The position numbers and the translations under genes were made by a program. A DNA stretch of 29,409 nt from the IMG/VR virus record IMGVR_UViG_3300027754_000326, positions 1 through 29,409 of that record; one strand, written 5' to 3'. The notes beneath the pieces were generated by a model, which saw nothing but the letters and a program-made list of their open reading frames with translations, was not told where the DNA came from and ran no database searches. Positions within the stretch are counted from its first letter, which is position 1. Each line of letters starts with the position of its first letter. Shown in pieces: positions 22,972 to 29,409 of this stretch. This DNA is from a virus.

Positions 22972-23764
22972 AAATTTCTCCCTTATCTAGGTCTAAAATG
23001 TTTCTAACTCCGTGGTTATTTGGACACCAAAGGTTAATACTATTTGTTTGTAGATTATAATCACCTTCTTGTAGGATACGGACGCACCTAGCTTGTGATA
23101 AAGCAAACTCTTTACGAATCATATCTAGGGGACGTTTATTCTCAGGGCGTTTAGCCCAATCCTCTTCCTGATACATTTCAAGAATGGTTTGATCCCATAA
23201 CTCAATAGGTGTGTTCTGTAGGATCTTCTTAGCCTTTACAGGACCTACCTTCCAAAGACCCCAAATGTTATCAGTCGTGTCTCCAGTCATCCATTGCTGG
23301 TAAAAGTAACTATTAGCATCATCTTTAGTTACCTCTATTGGGGCATCTTCCTTATCAGGATTCCAATGCCATCCTGGAACCTGACGTAGATCTTTATCAA
23401 CTGTAACCCCAATTGCCTTACCAGAGGATACTAACATACCAATTAGGTCATCAGCCTCTAGACGATCTACACAACGAGGTAGAGAAAAGCTACGATAGAT
23501 TTCCTCTAAGACGTAAGGCATAGAGTCAGGGGTTTTAAAGTCCTCTCGATGACGCTTGTACTCAGGCCAAAAGATCTTACGGTAGTTCTTGGATCTAGGG
23601 CAAGACATGGCAATATAAACACCTTCACACCCAGCAGGTGTCCAGTTCTTAATGTCCTGTGCAATACGCTGGGGGATGTCTTCAACACCTTCAGCGTCAG
23701 CCCAGAACGCAGCCCTATAGGCAATGATATCTCCGTCAAGAATTACTTCATTTGGTTTCTTCAA
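22955..23764 (-). CDS. 5'-3' exonuclease (T7 gp6-type, FEN/PIN family)
   Basis: A 269-residue flap-type exonuclease (T7 gp6 is 300 aa) for primer removal, host DNA degradation and recombination. Acidic metal-site motifs in order: ILDGDIIAYR (8-17), DRLEADDLIG (about 100), TVDKDLRQVPG (about 121), then a helix-3-turn-helix DNA-binding motif GDTTDNIWGLWKVGPVKAKK (about 161-180). An in-frame TAG stands 12 bases before the TTG at 23764, and no ATG precedes the first motif, so TTG must be the start; AGAGGA lies about 6 bases upstream of it. It overlaps the kinase by 17 bases and the reductase by 17. Confidence 0.9.
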   Translation of the reverse strand: MKKPNEVILDGDIIAYRAAFWADAEGVEDIPQRIAQDIKNWTPAGCEGVYIAMSCPRSKNYRKIFWPEYKRHREDFKTPDSMPYVLEEIYRSFSLPRCVDRLEADDLIGMLVSSGKAIGVTVDKDLRQVPGWHWNPDKEDAPIEVTKDDANSYFYQQWMTGDTTDNIWGLWKVGPVKAKKILQNTPIELWDQTILEMYQEEDWAKRPENKRPLDMIRKEFALSQARCVRILQEGDYNLQTNSINLWCPNNHGVRNILDLDKGEIYEQSI

Positions 23765-24389
23765 TGTATTCCTCTAGTTCTAAGTAGCCTTCTTCCAGCC
23801 ACTCCTTAAGATTATTACTAACTTCTTCTTCTAGTTCTCTAAGAGAATAACCATTATCAATGACAACATCAAATAAATGTTCATACTCTGAGTTTACTTG
23901 ATCTAATGAATTTTCAATTTTAGTAGCAAGTAATTCACTTTCGTGCTTACGCCACTCAGCATCATTCTCTTCTAACTTTCGTAAAGAAGAATCAAGAAAG
24001 ATTTGAGTAGCGGCTAAATCCCTACCAAGAGCAAGTTCGTTCATGTATCGAACATCATCTTGAATAATAACAAACTCCCAGAATCTTTTGTCTTCAATTT
24101 TATTATTAATTTCTTGAAGCATAAACTCTTGGATCTTATCATAAGTACGAGTAACCCAGTAATCTTCTTCTTCTTTTCGTTTCTCAGCACCAAGCATCTG
24201 ACAAAACTCCCTATACTTTGAAGAGTCTTGTTCTTTAGTGATTCCTTGTTGACTTGCAAGATCTTTTATAGCTTGAGCAAAGGGAAGAATAACTGGAATG
24301 TATCCAAGATTAAATGAATACTTTGCAATTAAATTAGCAAAAGTAGTCTTTCCCACTCTCCCCTTTCCACTAATTTGTACAATTCTCAT
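23748..24389 (-). CDS. P-loop nucleotide kinase, probably deoxynucleoside monophosphate kinase
   Basis: A 213-residue protein with MRIVQISGKGRVGKTTFAN at the N-terminus: a beta strand and a Walker A loop (GKGRVGKT, about 8-15). Next come ILPFAQAIKDLASQQ and a YREFCQMLGAEKRKEEEDY segment, as in phage dNMP kinases of the T4 gene 1 type, then VIIQDDVRYMNELAL, a strand followed by the acidic DD and Arg substrate-side motif. The C-terminus is a long Glu-rich helix. It sits between small genes and exonuclease in the nucleotide-supply module, so a dNMP to dNDP role fits. Substrate is not determinable; an ATPase of another kind cannot be excluded. Confidence 0.75.
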   Translation of the reverse strand: MRIVQISGKGRVGKTTFANLIAKYSFNLGYIPVILPFAQAIKDLASQQGITKEQDSSKYREFCQMLGAEKRKEEEDYWVTRTYDKIQEFMLQEINNKIEDKRFWEFVIIQDDVRYMNELALGRDLAATQIFLDSSLRKLEENDAEWRKHESELLATKIENSLDQVNSEYEHLFDVVIDNGYSLRELEEEVSNNLKEWLEEGYLELEEYIEETK

Positions 24390-24525
24390 GTGAAATTTCC
24401 TTCCAATGTCTAATGATGTAACCTAAACCTATCTCACCATTGTTGTATAAAACAACAAACTGATGATCTGGGTTGTTTGCTATAAAGTCGTTTATCTGGC
24501 GCATAAAAGAAACTGCTTCAGTCAT
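24370..24525 (-). CDS. Small protein, 51 aa, unknown
   Basis: A frame reading MTEAVSFMRQINDFIANNPD, then HQFVVLYNNGEIGLGYIIRH and a short tail. Probably a helix followed by two strands. It overlaps the 31-aa gene by 8 bases and the kinase by 20, in the coupled style of its neighbours. GGGGT lies about 8 bases before the ATG. No family recognised. Confidence 0.55.
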   Translation of the reverse strand: MTEAVSFMRQINDFIANNPDHQFVVLYNNGEIGLGYIIRHWKEISHENCTN

Positions 24526-24613
24526 CGCTGTTACCCCACAGATAACTAAACATACCGTAGATACTTAGGGCAAGGAAAAACAAAGAACCAATTAAAATAA
24601 CCTTATTAAGCAT
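24518..24613 (-). CDS. Tiny membrane protein, 31 aa
   Basis: A 31-codon frame, MLNKVILIGSLFFLALSIYG and then a short polar tail ending NSDD. One membrane helix covers about residues 4-24. It overlaps the HNH-type gene by one base (TAATG) and the 51-aa gene by 8 bases. Tiny single-helix proteins within phage replication operons may modulate the host membrane; role unknown. Confidence 0.55.
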   Translation of the reverse strand: MLNKVILIGSLFFLALSIYGMFSYLWGNSDD

Positions 24614-24834
24614 TAATGTTTACCTCGGTTAACTCCCTTAGGTACAACCCTAAGATTACTAGCTGAATTGTTTTGTGGATTACCATCCTTGTGATCAATA
24701 TCTTTTCCATCACCTTTACTAACGCGCTTTGCTTTAGTAGCTGCTCTACGATTCTTATTTCGCTTAGCTCGGTTCTTTTTTTCTTCATCAGAAGATTGAA
24801 ATTTACTATACTCGTCTTTGTAATCTCTAGCCAT
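24613..24834 (-). CDS. Small HNH-type endonuclease-like protein
   Basis: A 73-residue basic protein. The ATG at 24834 (MARDYKDEYSKFQSS) overlaps the polymerase stop as TAATG. The middle is very Arg/Lys-rich (KKNRAKRNKNRRAATKAKR). The C-terminus has DIDHKDGNPQNNSASNLRVV, the DH...N...N pattern of HNH nuclease metal sites with the NNxxxNLR end typical of phage HNH proteins. It lacks the large DNA-recognition domain of homing endonucleases and may nick DNA or be a structured remnant. Found next to polymerase genes in many aquatic podoviruses. Activity is inferred from the motif only. Confidence 0.75.
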   Translation of the reverse strand: MARDYKDEYSKFQSSDEEKKNRAKRNKNRRAATKAKRVSKGDGKDIDHKDGNPQNNSASNLRVVPKGVNRGKH

Positions 24835-26558
24835 TAGTGTGTTTCCGACCAATTAGTTCCTACTTTATATTCTGCTTCTATCTTACAAGAACACTTCAGG
24901 AGTTCTCCAGCAGTGGTTGCAGATTCGCAGAGGATCTTACCAATTTTATTAGCTACATCAGGGTGGCATTCGAGTTGTAATTCATCATGTACTGATGCAA
25001 CCCAATTAAACTTTTCTTGACCAATTTCTAAACGAAGTCGTTGATCAGCTACACAAGCCCATGCCTTGGCAATGTGTGCGCCAGAAGATTGTAATAGAGT
25101 ATTGAGAGCAGCATGTTCTTTACGAACAAAGACAGGTCGCCAATTGAAAGGCTTTACATAACCTTTGTCAAGAGTATCAAATCGACAATTCTCAATTAAC
25201 TTCTTAAGTCCAGGGATATTACTTAATAGTTTGTTTTTTGTTTGCTTTGCCTTGTAAGTTGAGCATCCAATAGTCTTACCAAACTTCTCATCTCCACCAC
25301 CATAGAGGAAGCAGTAGATAGCAGTCTTAGCTGTGGTTCTAGAGTCTAGGTCCATAGCTTTTTGATTGTGTGTGTGGATATCTCCATCACAAACTTCCTT
25401 AGCATAAGCACCACCATCAAATGGGTAAAGATAATGGGCTAACATTCGTAGCTCTAGACCCTTAAGATCAGAACCAACAAGTGACCATTTATCTTTAGGA
25501 ATAAATAACTTACGTGCTCGGTCATCTGAATGAACCTGTTGGATATTTGGTTCCTTACTTGACATACGACCAGTTACTGCACCTAGGGTGTTAATAAACC
25601 CATGAATACGACCATCACGAGATATCTTGGAACGACCGATCCAATCTGATACTTGACTAATTAATTTAACAAGATCAAAGTAACGACATAGATGTTGTGC
25701 TTCTTCAAAGCTTAGGTTAGATAGAACTTCATGGTCCACCTTGGGGTTTCCCTTGTCGGTGATTGGTCCTTGCCATCCATACTTTTCAAAGAGTCGTTCG
25801 GCAATCTGTTGTCTAGAACCTGGGTTAAAGACTTCGATCTTATCTTTGAGTCTCTTGCCTGTTTTCTCAGAATGTCTAATAATGATTTTGGTTGGAAAGA
25901 TTTTGTGGAATTGATCTTCAATTGTTGATTTCTCAATGAGTAGTTCCATTTCAAGATTTTCAGCAAGCTTTAGATCAAATCCAAAACCAGCTTCGACTTG
26001 TCGTTTGATCATATCAGCAACGACATGTTCCATACGAATAGCACGATTATATGTTACTAAGTAATCTAACTTGGAAAAGTGACTCCAAAGTTTATCAGTA
26101 ATAACTGAATCTTGTAGACAGTAGATTCCCATCTCAGCTGTGTAGTTATCCCAACCACCCTTATAATCACCCTTAACCGAGTTAAGATAGATACCCCATG
26201 CCATTAGAGAATGAGATTGACTTTCTGTTGGTGGGGCATCACCATAGATAAGCCGAGATAGAATCAAGGTATCCATGATTTGTTCTGGTTTCTTGTCTAG
26301 AGAACCAAACAATCTTTCAATCAATGGAATATCAAATCCGTAGATGTTATGGCCAATAATTAAATCAGCCTCTCGTAACAGTTGAACTCCATCTTTCATG
26401 TTATCCTGTTCAAAGAGAAAGATCTCTTTGGTTTCGATATTCATGACAGACATACACCAGATCTTTGTAGCTTCTGGAAGATATGAATCTTTCTTTCCAG
26501 AGATAACTTCATGAAGCCCATTGGCTTCAACATCAAATACCAATTTTGTCGTAGCGAT
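24834..26558 (-). CDS. T7-type family A DNA polymerase with 3'-5' exonuclease domain
   Basis: The replicative polymerase, about 574 residues (T7 gp5 is 704). Exonuclease motifs: VFDVEANGL (exo I), IIGHNIYGFDIPLIERL (exo II) and YCLQDSVITDKLW (exo III). Polymerase motifs: GSDLKGLELRMLAHY (A), the O-helix TTAKTAIYCFLYGGGDEKFG (B) with Tyr at the position of E. coli Phe762, as in T7, and SVHDELQLEC (C). No ATG fits: the frame has none between the end of the primase-helicase overlap and exo I. I place the start at ATC 26558, 5 bases after GGAGAGGT. TTG at 26543 is the alternative and gives MVFDVEANGL, very like the T7 N-terminus, but is 20 bases from that site. The frame stays open upstream to 26678. 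Confidence 0.92.
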   Translation of the reverse strand: MATTKLVFDVEANGLHEVISGKKDSYLPEATKIWCMSVMNIETKEIFLFEQDNMKDGVQLLREADLIIGHNIYGFDIPLIERLFGSLDKKPEQIMDTLILSRLIYGDAPPTESQSHSLMAWGIYLNSVKGDYKGGWDNYTAEMGIYCLQDSVITDKLWSHFSKLDYLVTYNRAIRMEHVVADMIKRQVEAGFGFDLKLAENLEMELLIEKSTIEDQFHKIFPTKIIIRHSEKTGKRLKDKIEVFNPGSRQQIAERLFEKYGWQGPITDKGNPKVDHEVLSNLSFEEAQHLCRYFDLVKLISQVSDWIGRSKISRDGRIHGFINTLGAVTGRMSSKEPNIQQVHSDDRARKLFIPKDKWSLVGSDLKGLELRMLAHYLYPFDGGAYAKEVCDGDIHTHNQKAMDLDSRTTAKTAIYCFLYGGGDEKFGKTIGCSTYKAKQTKNKLLSNIPGLKKLIENCRFDTLDKGYVKPFNWRPVFVRKEHAALNTLLQSSGAHIAKAWACVADQRLRLEIGQEKFNWVASVHDELQLECHPDVANKIGKILCESATTAGELLKCSCKIEAEYKVGTNWSETH

Positions 26559-28248
26559 ATAGCACCTCTCCTTCTGGGGTAATAACAAATGGCACATCCA
26601 TAAGCTTGGCTGTCTGGTCATTGTAGAACAATGCGGTTGCAATTCCTCTACGACCACCCTTGCGGTTCTTAAGCACACGGATGTTTGTTGTATTGGCTGT
26701 TGTTAGATCAGGATGTTGTGCATTGCGTTCTAAAGCAAAGACATTATCTGAAATCTGAGCAAGAGATCCTGAGCCACGAAGGTCATTAAGGTTGATACGA
26801 TCACCCTCATCAACATTCTTTTCTGTTTTCTTAATGTGAGCTACAACATGTAGAGTAATCTTAGTACGTTCTACAAGTTCTCGTAGCTTCTTCATTACAG
26901 AATCAAGAACTAATCTTTCATCGTTTCCAAAATCAGAACCGCTAGATAGGAGCATATTACCGAGCAAAGTAATATGATCAAGGAAGATGACTTTACAATC
27001 AAGACCAACAGCCATATACTCAAGACGATTGATGATATTAGAAATGTTAGTGTTGCCAATGTGATCATAAAGATACAAAGGTTTCTTTGCAATTTCTGCT
27101 TTAGCGTTGTTATATTCTTCATCAGTTAAATTATCCTCGACCATATCTACAACAGATTTATTAGTTGTTCTTCGTAGGTCATTAAGTTGTCGTTGTGACA
27201 TAATCTTACGAACAGGCTTACCTACAATAAGAGAGATAAGATCATCTACTGTTTGCTCTGGTGATTCTTCTAAGAACACAGCACCAACTGTGCGGCCTTG
27301 GTTAAGATGATCTACAACTAATTCACGAATAATGGTAGACTTACCATGACCAGTAGCTGAAGTCCATAGGTTTAACCTACCAGAGTCTTGACCAATCATA
27401 AATGTAGTTAGTGAATCCCAAGGATACTCGTATACATTTAATTGTTGATCTGTTTGAGATACTACTTGGCTAATGTGCAAGATAGAATCTGGAGAGTATG
27501 TACGAGCATTCCAATACGCTTGTAGTAACTGAGCTGCCTCAGCATTTACAAGCATCTCATTGGGGTCCTTACGGGGCAAGGACATAATCTTTACCTTGCC
27601 TGGAGGTAAGATTTCTGCTACGTCAGCCGCTGCTTTTTGACCTGCTTCATCCATGTCAAAGCAGATAACAATAGTTTCAAAGGAAGCTAGGTACTCATAG
27701 TTTTCTTTGACACACTTAACTGCTGATCCTACACCGCTAGGAATAGAAACAACTGGATATTTATTATCAAACAACTGAGCCATAGTTAGGCAATCAATTG
27801 CTCCTTCTGTAATGAGAATCCTTTTGCCACCACTAGAGAATAAATTTTGACCGTAGAATTTGAGTCCTGCTGTGTCTCCAATCCACGCAAACTTCTTCCC
27901 GTCATATCGAATGTGTTGAGCTTGTAGTACGCCAGTCGCACCATAGAAATTTTCAATTTCAGCTCCGTTCGCTGTTGTCGCATACCCATACTGACGAGCA
28001 GTCTTTTCGTTAATTCGTCGGTGTGGTAAAGCCTGGATCTCGCCAGTACGAAACTTTTCTGTAACATATACGGGTGTTTCATCTATTACTGACTCCATTG
28101 GTTTAATTCCTTTAATGTAAAATTCACATGCATAACAATAACTGTGACCGTCATCATACATTGCTAGGTTGTTACCTGATGTATCGTTCCCTTGTGCTGC
28201 ACATTTGGGACAGCGTTTACGAGATACTACTTTTGATTCCGTTTCCAT
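26533..28248 (-). CDS. Bifunctional primase-helicase (T7 gp4-like)
   Basis: A 571-residue enzyme (T7 gp4 is 566 aa) that unwinds DNA and makes primers at the fork. N-terminus: zinc ribbon CPKC (13-16) and CYAC (38-41) for template recognition. TOPRIM primase domain: RILITEGAIDCL (Glu about 148) and IVICFDMDEAGQ (Asp about 198 and 200). Helicase domain: Walker A TSATGHGKST (about 296-305), Walker B KVIFLDHITLL (about 417-427), LHVVAHIKK and an Arg-rich RVLKNRKGGRRG (about 522-533) near the place of the arginine finger. The stop falls within the polymerase start region; the two genes overlap. The ATG has CGGAG upstream. Confidence 0.95.
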   Translation of the reverse strand: METESKVVSRKRCPKCAAQGNDTSGNNLAMYDDGHSYCYACEFYIKGIKPMESVIDETPVYVTEKFRTGEIQALPHRRINEKTARQYGYATTANGAEIENFYGATGVLQAQHIRYDGKKFAWIGDTAGLKFYGQNLFSSGGKRILITEGAIDCLTMAQLFDNKYPVVSIPSGVGSAVKCVKENYEYLASFETIVICFDMDEAGQKAAADVAEILPPGKVKIMSLPRKDPNEMLVNAEAAQLLQAYWNARTYSPDSILHISQVVSQTDQQLNVYEYPWDSLTTFMIGQDSGRLNLWTSATGHGKSTIIRELVVDHLNQGRTVGAVFLEESPEQTVDDLISLIVGKPVRKIMSQRQLNDLRRTTNKSVVDMVEDNLTDEEYNNAKAEIAKKPLYLYDHIGNTNISNIINRLEYMAVGLDCKVIFLDHITLLGNMLLSSGSDFGNDERLVLDSVMKKLRELVERTKITLHVVAHIKKTEKNVDEGDRINLNDLRGSGSLAQISDNVFALERNAQHPDLTTANTTNIRVLKNRKGGRRGIATALFYNDQTAKLMDVPFVITPEGEVLYRYDKIGI

Positions 28249-28249
28249 A

Positions 28250-28540
28250 TCACTCCGTTTGAAAGATTGTTAGTGGAATAAATTTATCCACAATTCCGTC
28301 CTGTTCCATAAAATGATTACAAATTATAGCAGTCCGTTTAAAATATTCTTCTTTAGTTAAGCCTGACTTAACTAAGTTATAACCAACTCTACAATAATCA
28401 GGTCTAGTTTCGTAGATATTACATTGATTATTTTCTAAATGAATACATGATCCATCTTCAGAAACCCACTCTCGTGGAAAGATATCAACTAAGTGTGCTC
28501 TACGACAACAAGATCCGCATGATGTACAAGGAAAATTCAT
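28250..28540 (-). CDS. YkgJ-type Cys-cluster (zinc/iron-binding) protein
   Basis: A 96-residue protein, MNFPCTSCGSCCRRAHLVDI at the start, then CIHLENNQCNIYETRPDYCR. The CxxCxxCC plus C...C.IYxxRPxxC pattern marks the YkgJ family of putative Fe-S or Zn cluster proteins; biochemical role is poorly known. The ATG at 28540 gives the family start; the open frame further upstream runs through the tRNA-Lys gene and is an artefact. The only ribosome binding site, AGGA, lies inside the tRNA acceptor stem. It precedes primase-helicase by one base. Confidence 0.85.
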   Translation of the reverse strand: MNFPCTSCGSCCRRAHLVDIFPREWVSEDGSCIHLENNQCNIYETRPDYCRVGYNLVKSGLTKEEYFKRTAIICNHFMEQDGIVDKFIPLTIFQTE

Positions 28541-28542
28541 AG

Positions 28543-28615
28543 TGGTTCCTGTGGGGGTCGAACCCACGACCAACCGATTAAAAGTCGGTTGCTCTACCAA
28601 CTGAGCTAAGAAACC
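28543..28615 (-). tRNA. tRNA-Lys (anticodon UUU)
   Basis: A full cloverleaf on the minus strand: acceptor GGTTTCT pairing with AGGAACC (one T-G wobble), a D-arm with AGCTCAGTTGGTAGAGC, anticodon stem ACCGA/TCGGT around the loop CTTTTAA, and a T-arm with GGTTCGA. Discriminator A; the CCA end is not encoded. It would help read AAA, abundant in this AT-rich phage. It is 3 bases from tRNA-Leu, so the two are probably processed from one transcript. Confidence 0.93.
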
Positions 28616-28618
28616 GAA

Positions 28619-28700
28619 TAGCTTCGGGGGGACTTGAACCCCCACGCCTTGCGGCTACGGATTTTAAGTCCGCTACGTATGCCAATTCCGCCACGAAGCC
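28619..28700 (-). tRNA. tRNA-Leu (anticodon UAA)
   Basis: An 82-base class II tRNA on the minus strand: acceptor GGCTTCG pairing with CGAAGCT (first pair G-T), anticodon loop CTTAAAA within GCGGA/TCCGT, a variable arm (AGCCGCAAGGCG), and a T-arm with GGTTCAAGTCC. Discriminator A; no encoded CCA. It reads TTA, a Leu codon favoured in AT-rich genomes. Confidence 0.92.
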
Positions 28701-28706
28701 AAAATG

Positions 28707-28722
28707 GTCCCCGTTAGGGGAC
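28707..28722 (-). other. Hairpin just before the tRNA pair
   Basis: Perfect 6-bp stem GTCCCC/GGGGAC with a GTTA loop. On the minus strand it stands between the 122-aa gene stop and tRNA-Leu and is followed by CATTTT directly before the tRNA. It may be a weak terminator or a processing signal that separates the mRNA from the tRNAs. Confidence 0.5.
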
Positions 28723-28727
28723 GCTAG

Positions 28728-29096
28728 TTATTTATAATTTGACTTGAAATAATTATTCCAATAGTCTGCTTCTTCTGTTTCTGTCATGGTGTCTCCTTTT
28801 GGACTGGCGGTTCGTTCAGTAATCTCGCCCAACCTATCAATGATGCGGATTAGAACGGATGTTGGGACATAGGAGAAGATACCTTTACAACTCTGATAAG
28901 GAAGTAGTTCTGCGATTTCTTCGGAAGGATACCCAACTTCCCACTCGTAGAAGTAAGCACCGTCCGTGTCTGGTGTGGAGTGTTTACCATAGCCTCCTTG
29001 AACAGACACCCAAACACCTCCGATAAAGAAGCCACATCTAATTGTGTTTTGTCTTGGGCGTTTTGCCATAAAGATTTGGAATTCTGTTTCTGTCAT
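28728..29096 (-). CDS. Small protein, 122 aa, unknown; possible fused or internal-start gene
   Basis: Starts MTETEFQIFMAKRPRQNTIR, with GGAAACACC before the ATG. Middle part is Tyr/Gly/Glu-rich (YFYEWEVGYPSEEIAELLP) and then helical (VLIRIIDRLGEITERT). At residue about 104 the same MTETE start recurs in frame (28787), preceded by a strong AAAAGGAGACACC, so a 19-residue peptide (MTETEEADYWNNYFKSNYK) may be made alone. The upstream open frame start at 29120 is less likely because of the overlap with the preceding gene as ATGA at 29096-29093. No domain recognised. Confidence 0.6.
   Translation of the reverse strand: MTETEFQIFMAKRPRQNTIRCGFFIGGVWVSVQGGYGKHSTPDTDGAYFYEWEVGYPSEEIAELLPYQSCKGIFSYVPTSVLIRIIDRLGEITERTASPKGDTMTETEEADYWNNYFKSNYK
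28785..28800 (-). repeat. Repeated translation-initiation cassette (also 29094-29108 and 29327-29340)
   Basis: The minus-strand sequence AAGGAGACACCATGAC occurs here and at 29327-29340, and with one change (AAGGAAACACCATGAC) at 29094-29108. In two of the copies CAG and AAACAG also follow, so the homology extends into the coding region (MTETE). A module of start site and overlapping ATGA stop has probably been copied with its gene. Confidence 0.8.
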
Positions 29097-29329
29097 GGTG
29101 TTTCCTTTCTTTCGTAGCAATCCCAGCCTCGTCTCTTAGCTTCTTTATCAGAAGCGTAGAGATCAAGTTCTCCGCTATCTCGCGAAGATAGTTCACAGAT
29201 TTCTCGCCGTGCATCGTCGCGCTGCTCTGTGAGTCGCAAGCATTCTGCATCGTGCCGCGCAAACACTTCATCAAGGACCGCTTGTAATGTCATAGTAGTG
29301 TCGGGGATATTGGTTTTGATGGTAGTCAT
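29093..29329 (-). CDS. Small protein, 78 aa, unknown
   Basis: A 78-residue charged, helical protein: MTTIKTNIPDTTMTLQAVLD, then HDAECLRLTEQRDDARREIC and a C-terminal segment ending YERKETP. Start has AAGGAGACACC. It overlaps both neighbours as ATGA. The YASDKEAKRRGWDCYER end resembles short zinc-less phage accessory proteins but no family is assigned. Confidence 0.6.
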   Translation of the reverse strand: MTTIKTNIPDTTMTLQAVLDEVFARHDAECLRLTEQRDDARREICELSSRDSGELDLYASDKEAKRRGWDCYERKETP

Positions 29330-29409
29330 GGTGTCTCCTTCATTGTTAGTGTGGGAATGTTTGATAGTTCTGTGAACATGATGTTGTCGCGGTGGACATC
29401 AAACTCATG
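29326..29409 (-). CDS. C-terminal fragment of an upstream gene
   Basis: An open frame enters from the right edge and ends 27 codons later (HEFDVHRDNIMFTELSNIPT, then LTMKETP). The stop overlaps the next ATG as ATGA, exactly like the downstream junction, where the protein also ends KETP because those codons carry the ribosome binding site. The full gene lies outside the window; the product cannot be named. Confidence 0.5.
   Translation of the reverse strand, partial: HEFDVHRDNIMFTELSNIPTLTMKETP

Noticed and set aside
24613-24852. HNH-type gene beginning at 24852
   Set aside because: The ATG at 24834 with TAATG overlap and an MARDYKxEY start is more natural than the six-residue extension within the polymerase gene.
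28541-28645. Upstream extension of the YkgJ-type gene to 28645
   Set aside because: The extra residues are translated tRNA-Lys; the family motif starts at the later ATG.

Overview
The window is part of the genome of a lytic, T7-like podovirus (short-tailed tailed phage). Every credible gene lies on the minus strand, so the map is read from right (29409) to left (1). The evidence is a T7-type set in nearly T7 order: bifunctional primase-helicase, family A DNA polymerase, a small HNH-type protein, P-loop nucleotide kinase, 5'-3' exonuclease, then portal, scaffold, major capsid protein, tail tubular proteins A and B, a T7-gp17-like tail fibre, a small lysis-type cassette, and both terminase subunits. 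The large terminase is cut by the left edge. No RNA polymerase, single-strand binding protein, endolysin or integrase is visible; some of these may lie outside the window. The DNA is AT-rich by eye, and the two tRNAs (Lys-UUU, Leu-UAA) match that codon use. The host cannot be fixed from the sequence. The overall style (a monomeric B12-dependent ribonucleotide reductase, many tiny Lys/Cys-rich genes) recalls uncultured aquatic podoviruses. One gene carries a dockerin repeat pair of a style common in Planctomycetes.

Region by region, in transcription order. 29409-28728: small unrecognised genes that overlap as ATGA and share a repeated initiation motif. 28722-28543: a hairpin and two adjacent tRNA genes. 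28540-20820: a YkgJ-type Cys-cluster protein, then the replication and nucleotide module (primase-helicase, PolA, HNH, two tiny genes, kinase, exonuclease, ribonucleotide reductase). PolA and exonuclease both lack a usable ATG. 20833-20148: small genes leading to the structural module, including a Gln-rich protein in the position of T7 gp7.3. 20138-18528: portal. 18535-10595: an unusual block of about 8 kb of adhesin-like genes between portal and scaffold. It holds a Gly-rich fibre with a probable lectin-fold domain, an accessory protein, a secreted cohesin/dockerin-like protein followed by a probable terminator, and four more virion-type genes, three of them tandem paralogues. 10586-7664: tiny basic genes, scaffold, capsid, a strong terminator just after capsid, and a small conserved-looking gene. 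7664-1237: tail tubular A, tail tubular B, tail fibre. 1223-1: lysis-type cassette, small terminase, large terminase.

Together the genes give DNA replication with precursor supply by a class II reductase and kinase, host DNA breakdown, capsid assembly on a scaffold, packaging through the portal, and a short tail. The genome invests heavily in surface-binding proteins. T7-like internal core proteins (gp14-16), which should sit between tail tubular B and the tail fibre, are absent from that position.
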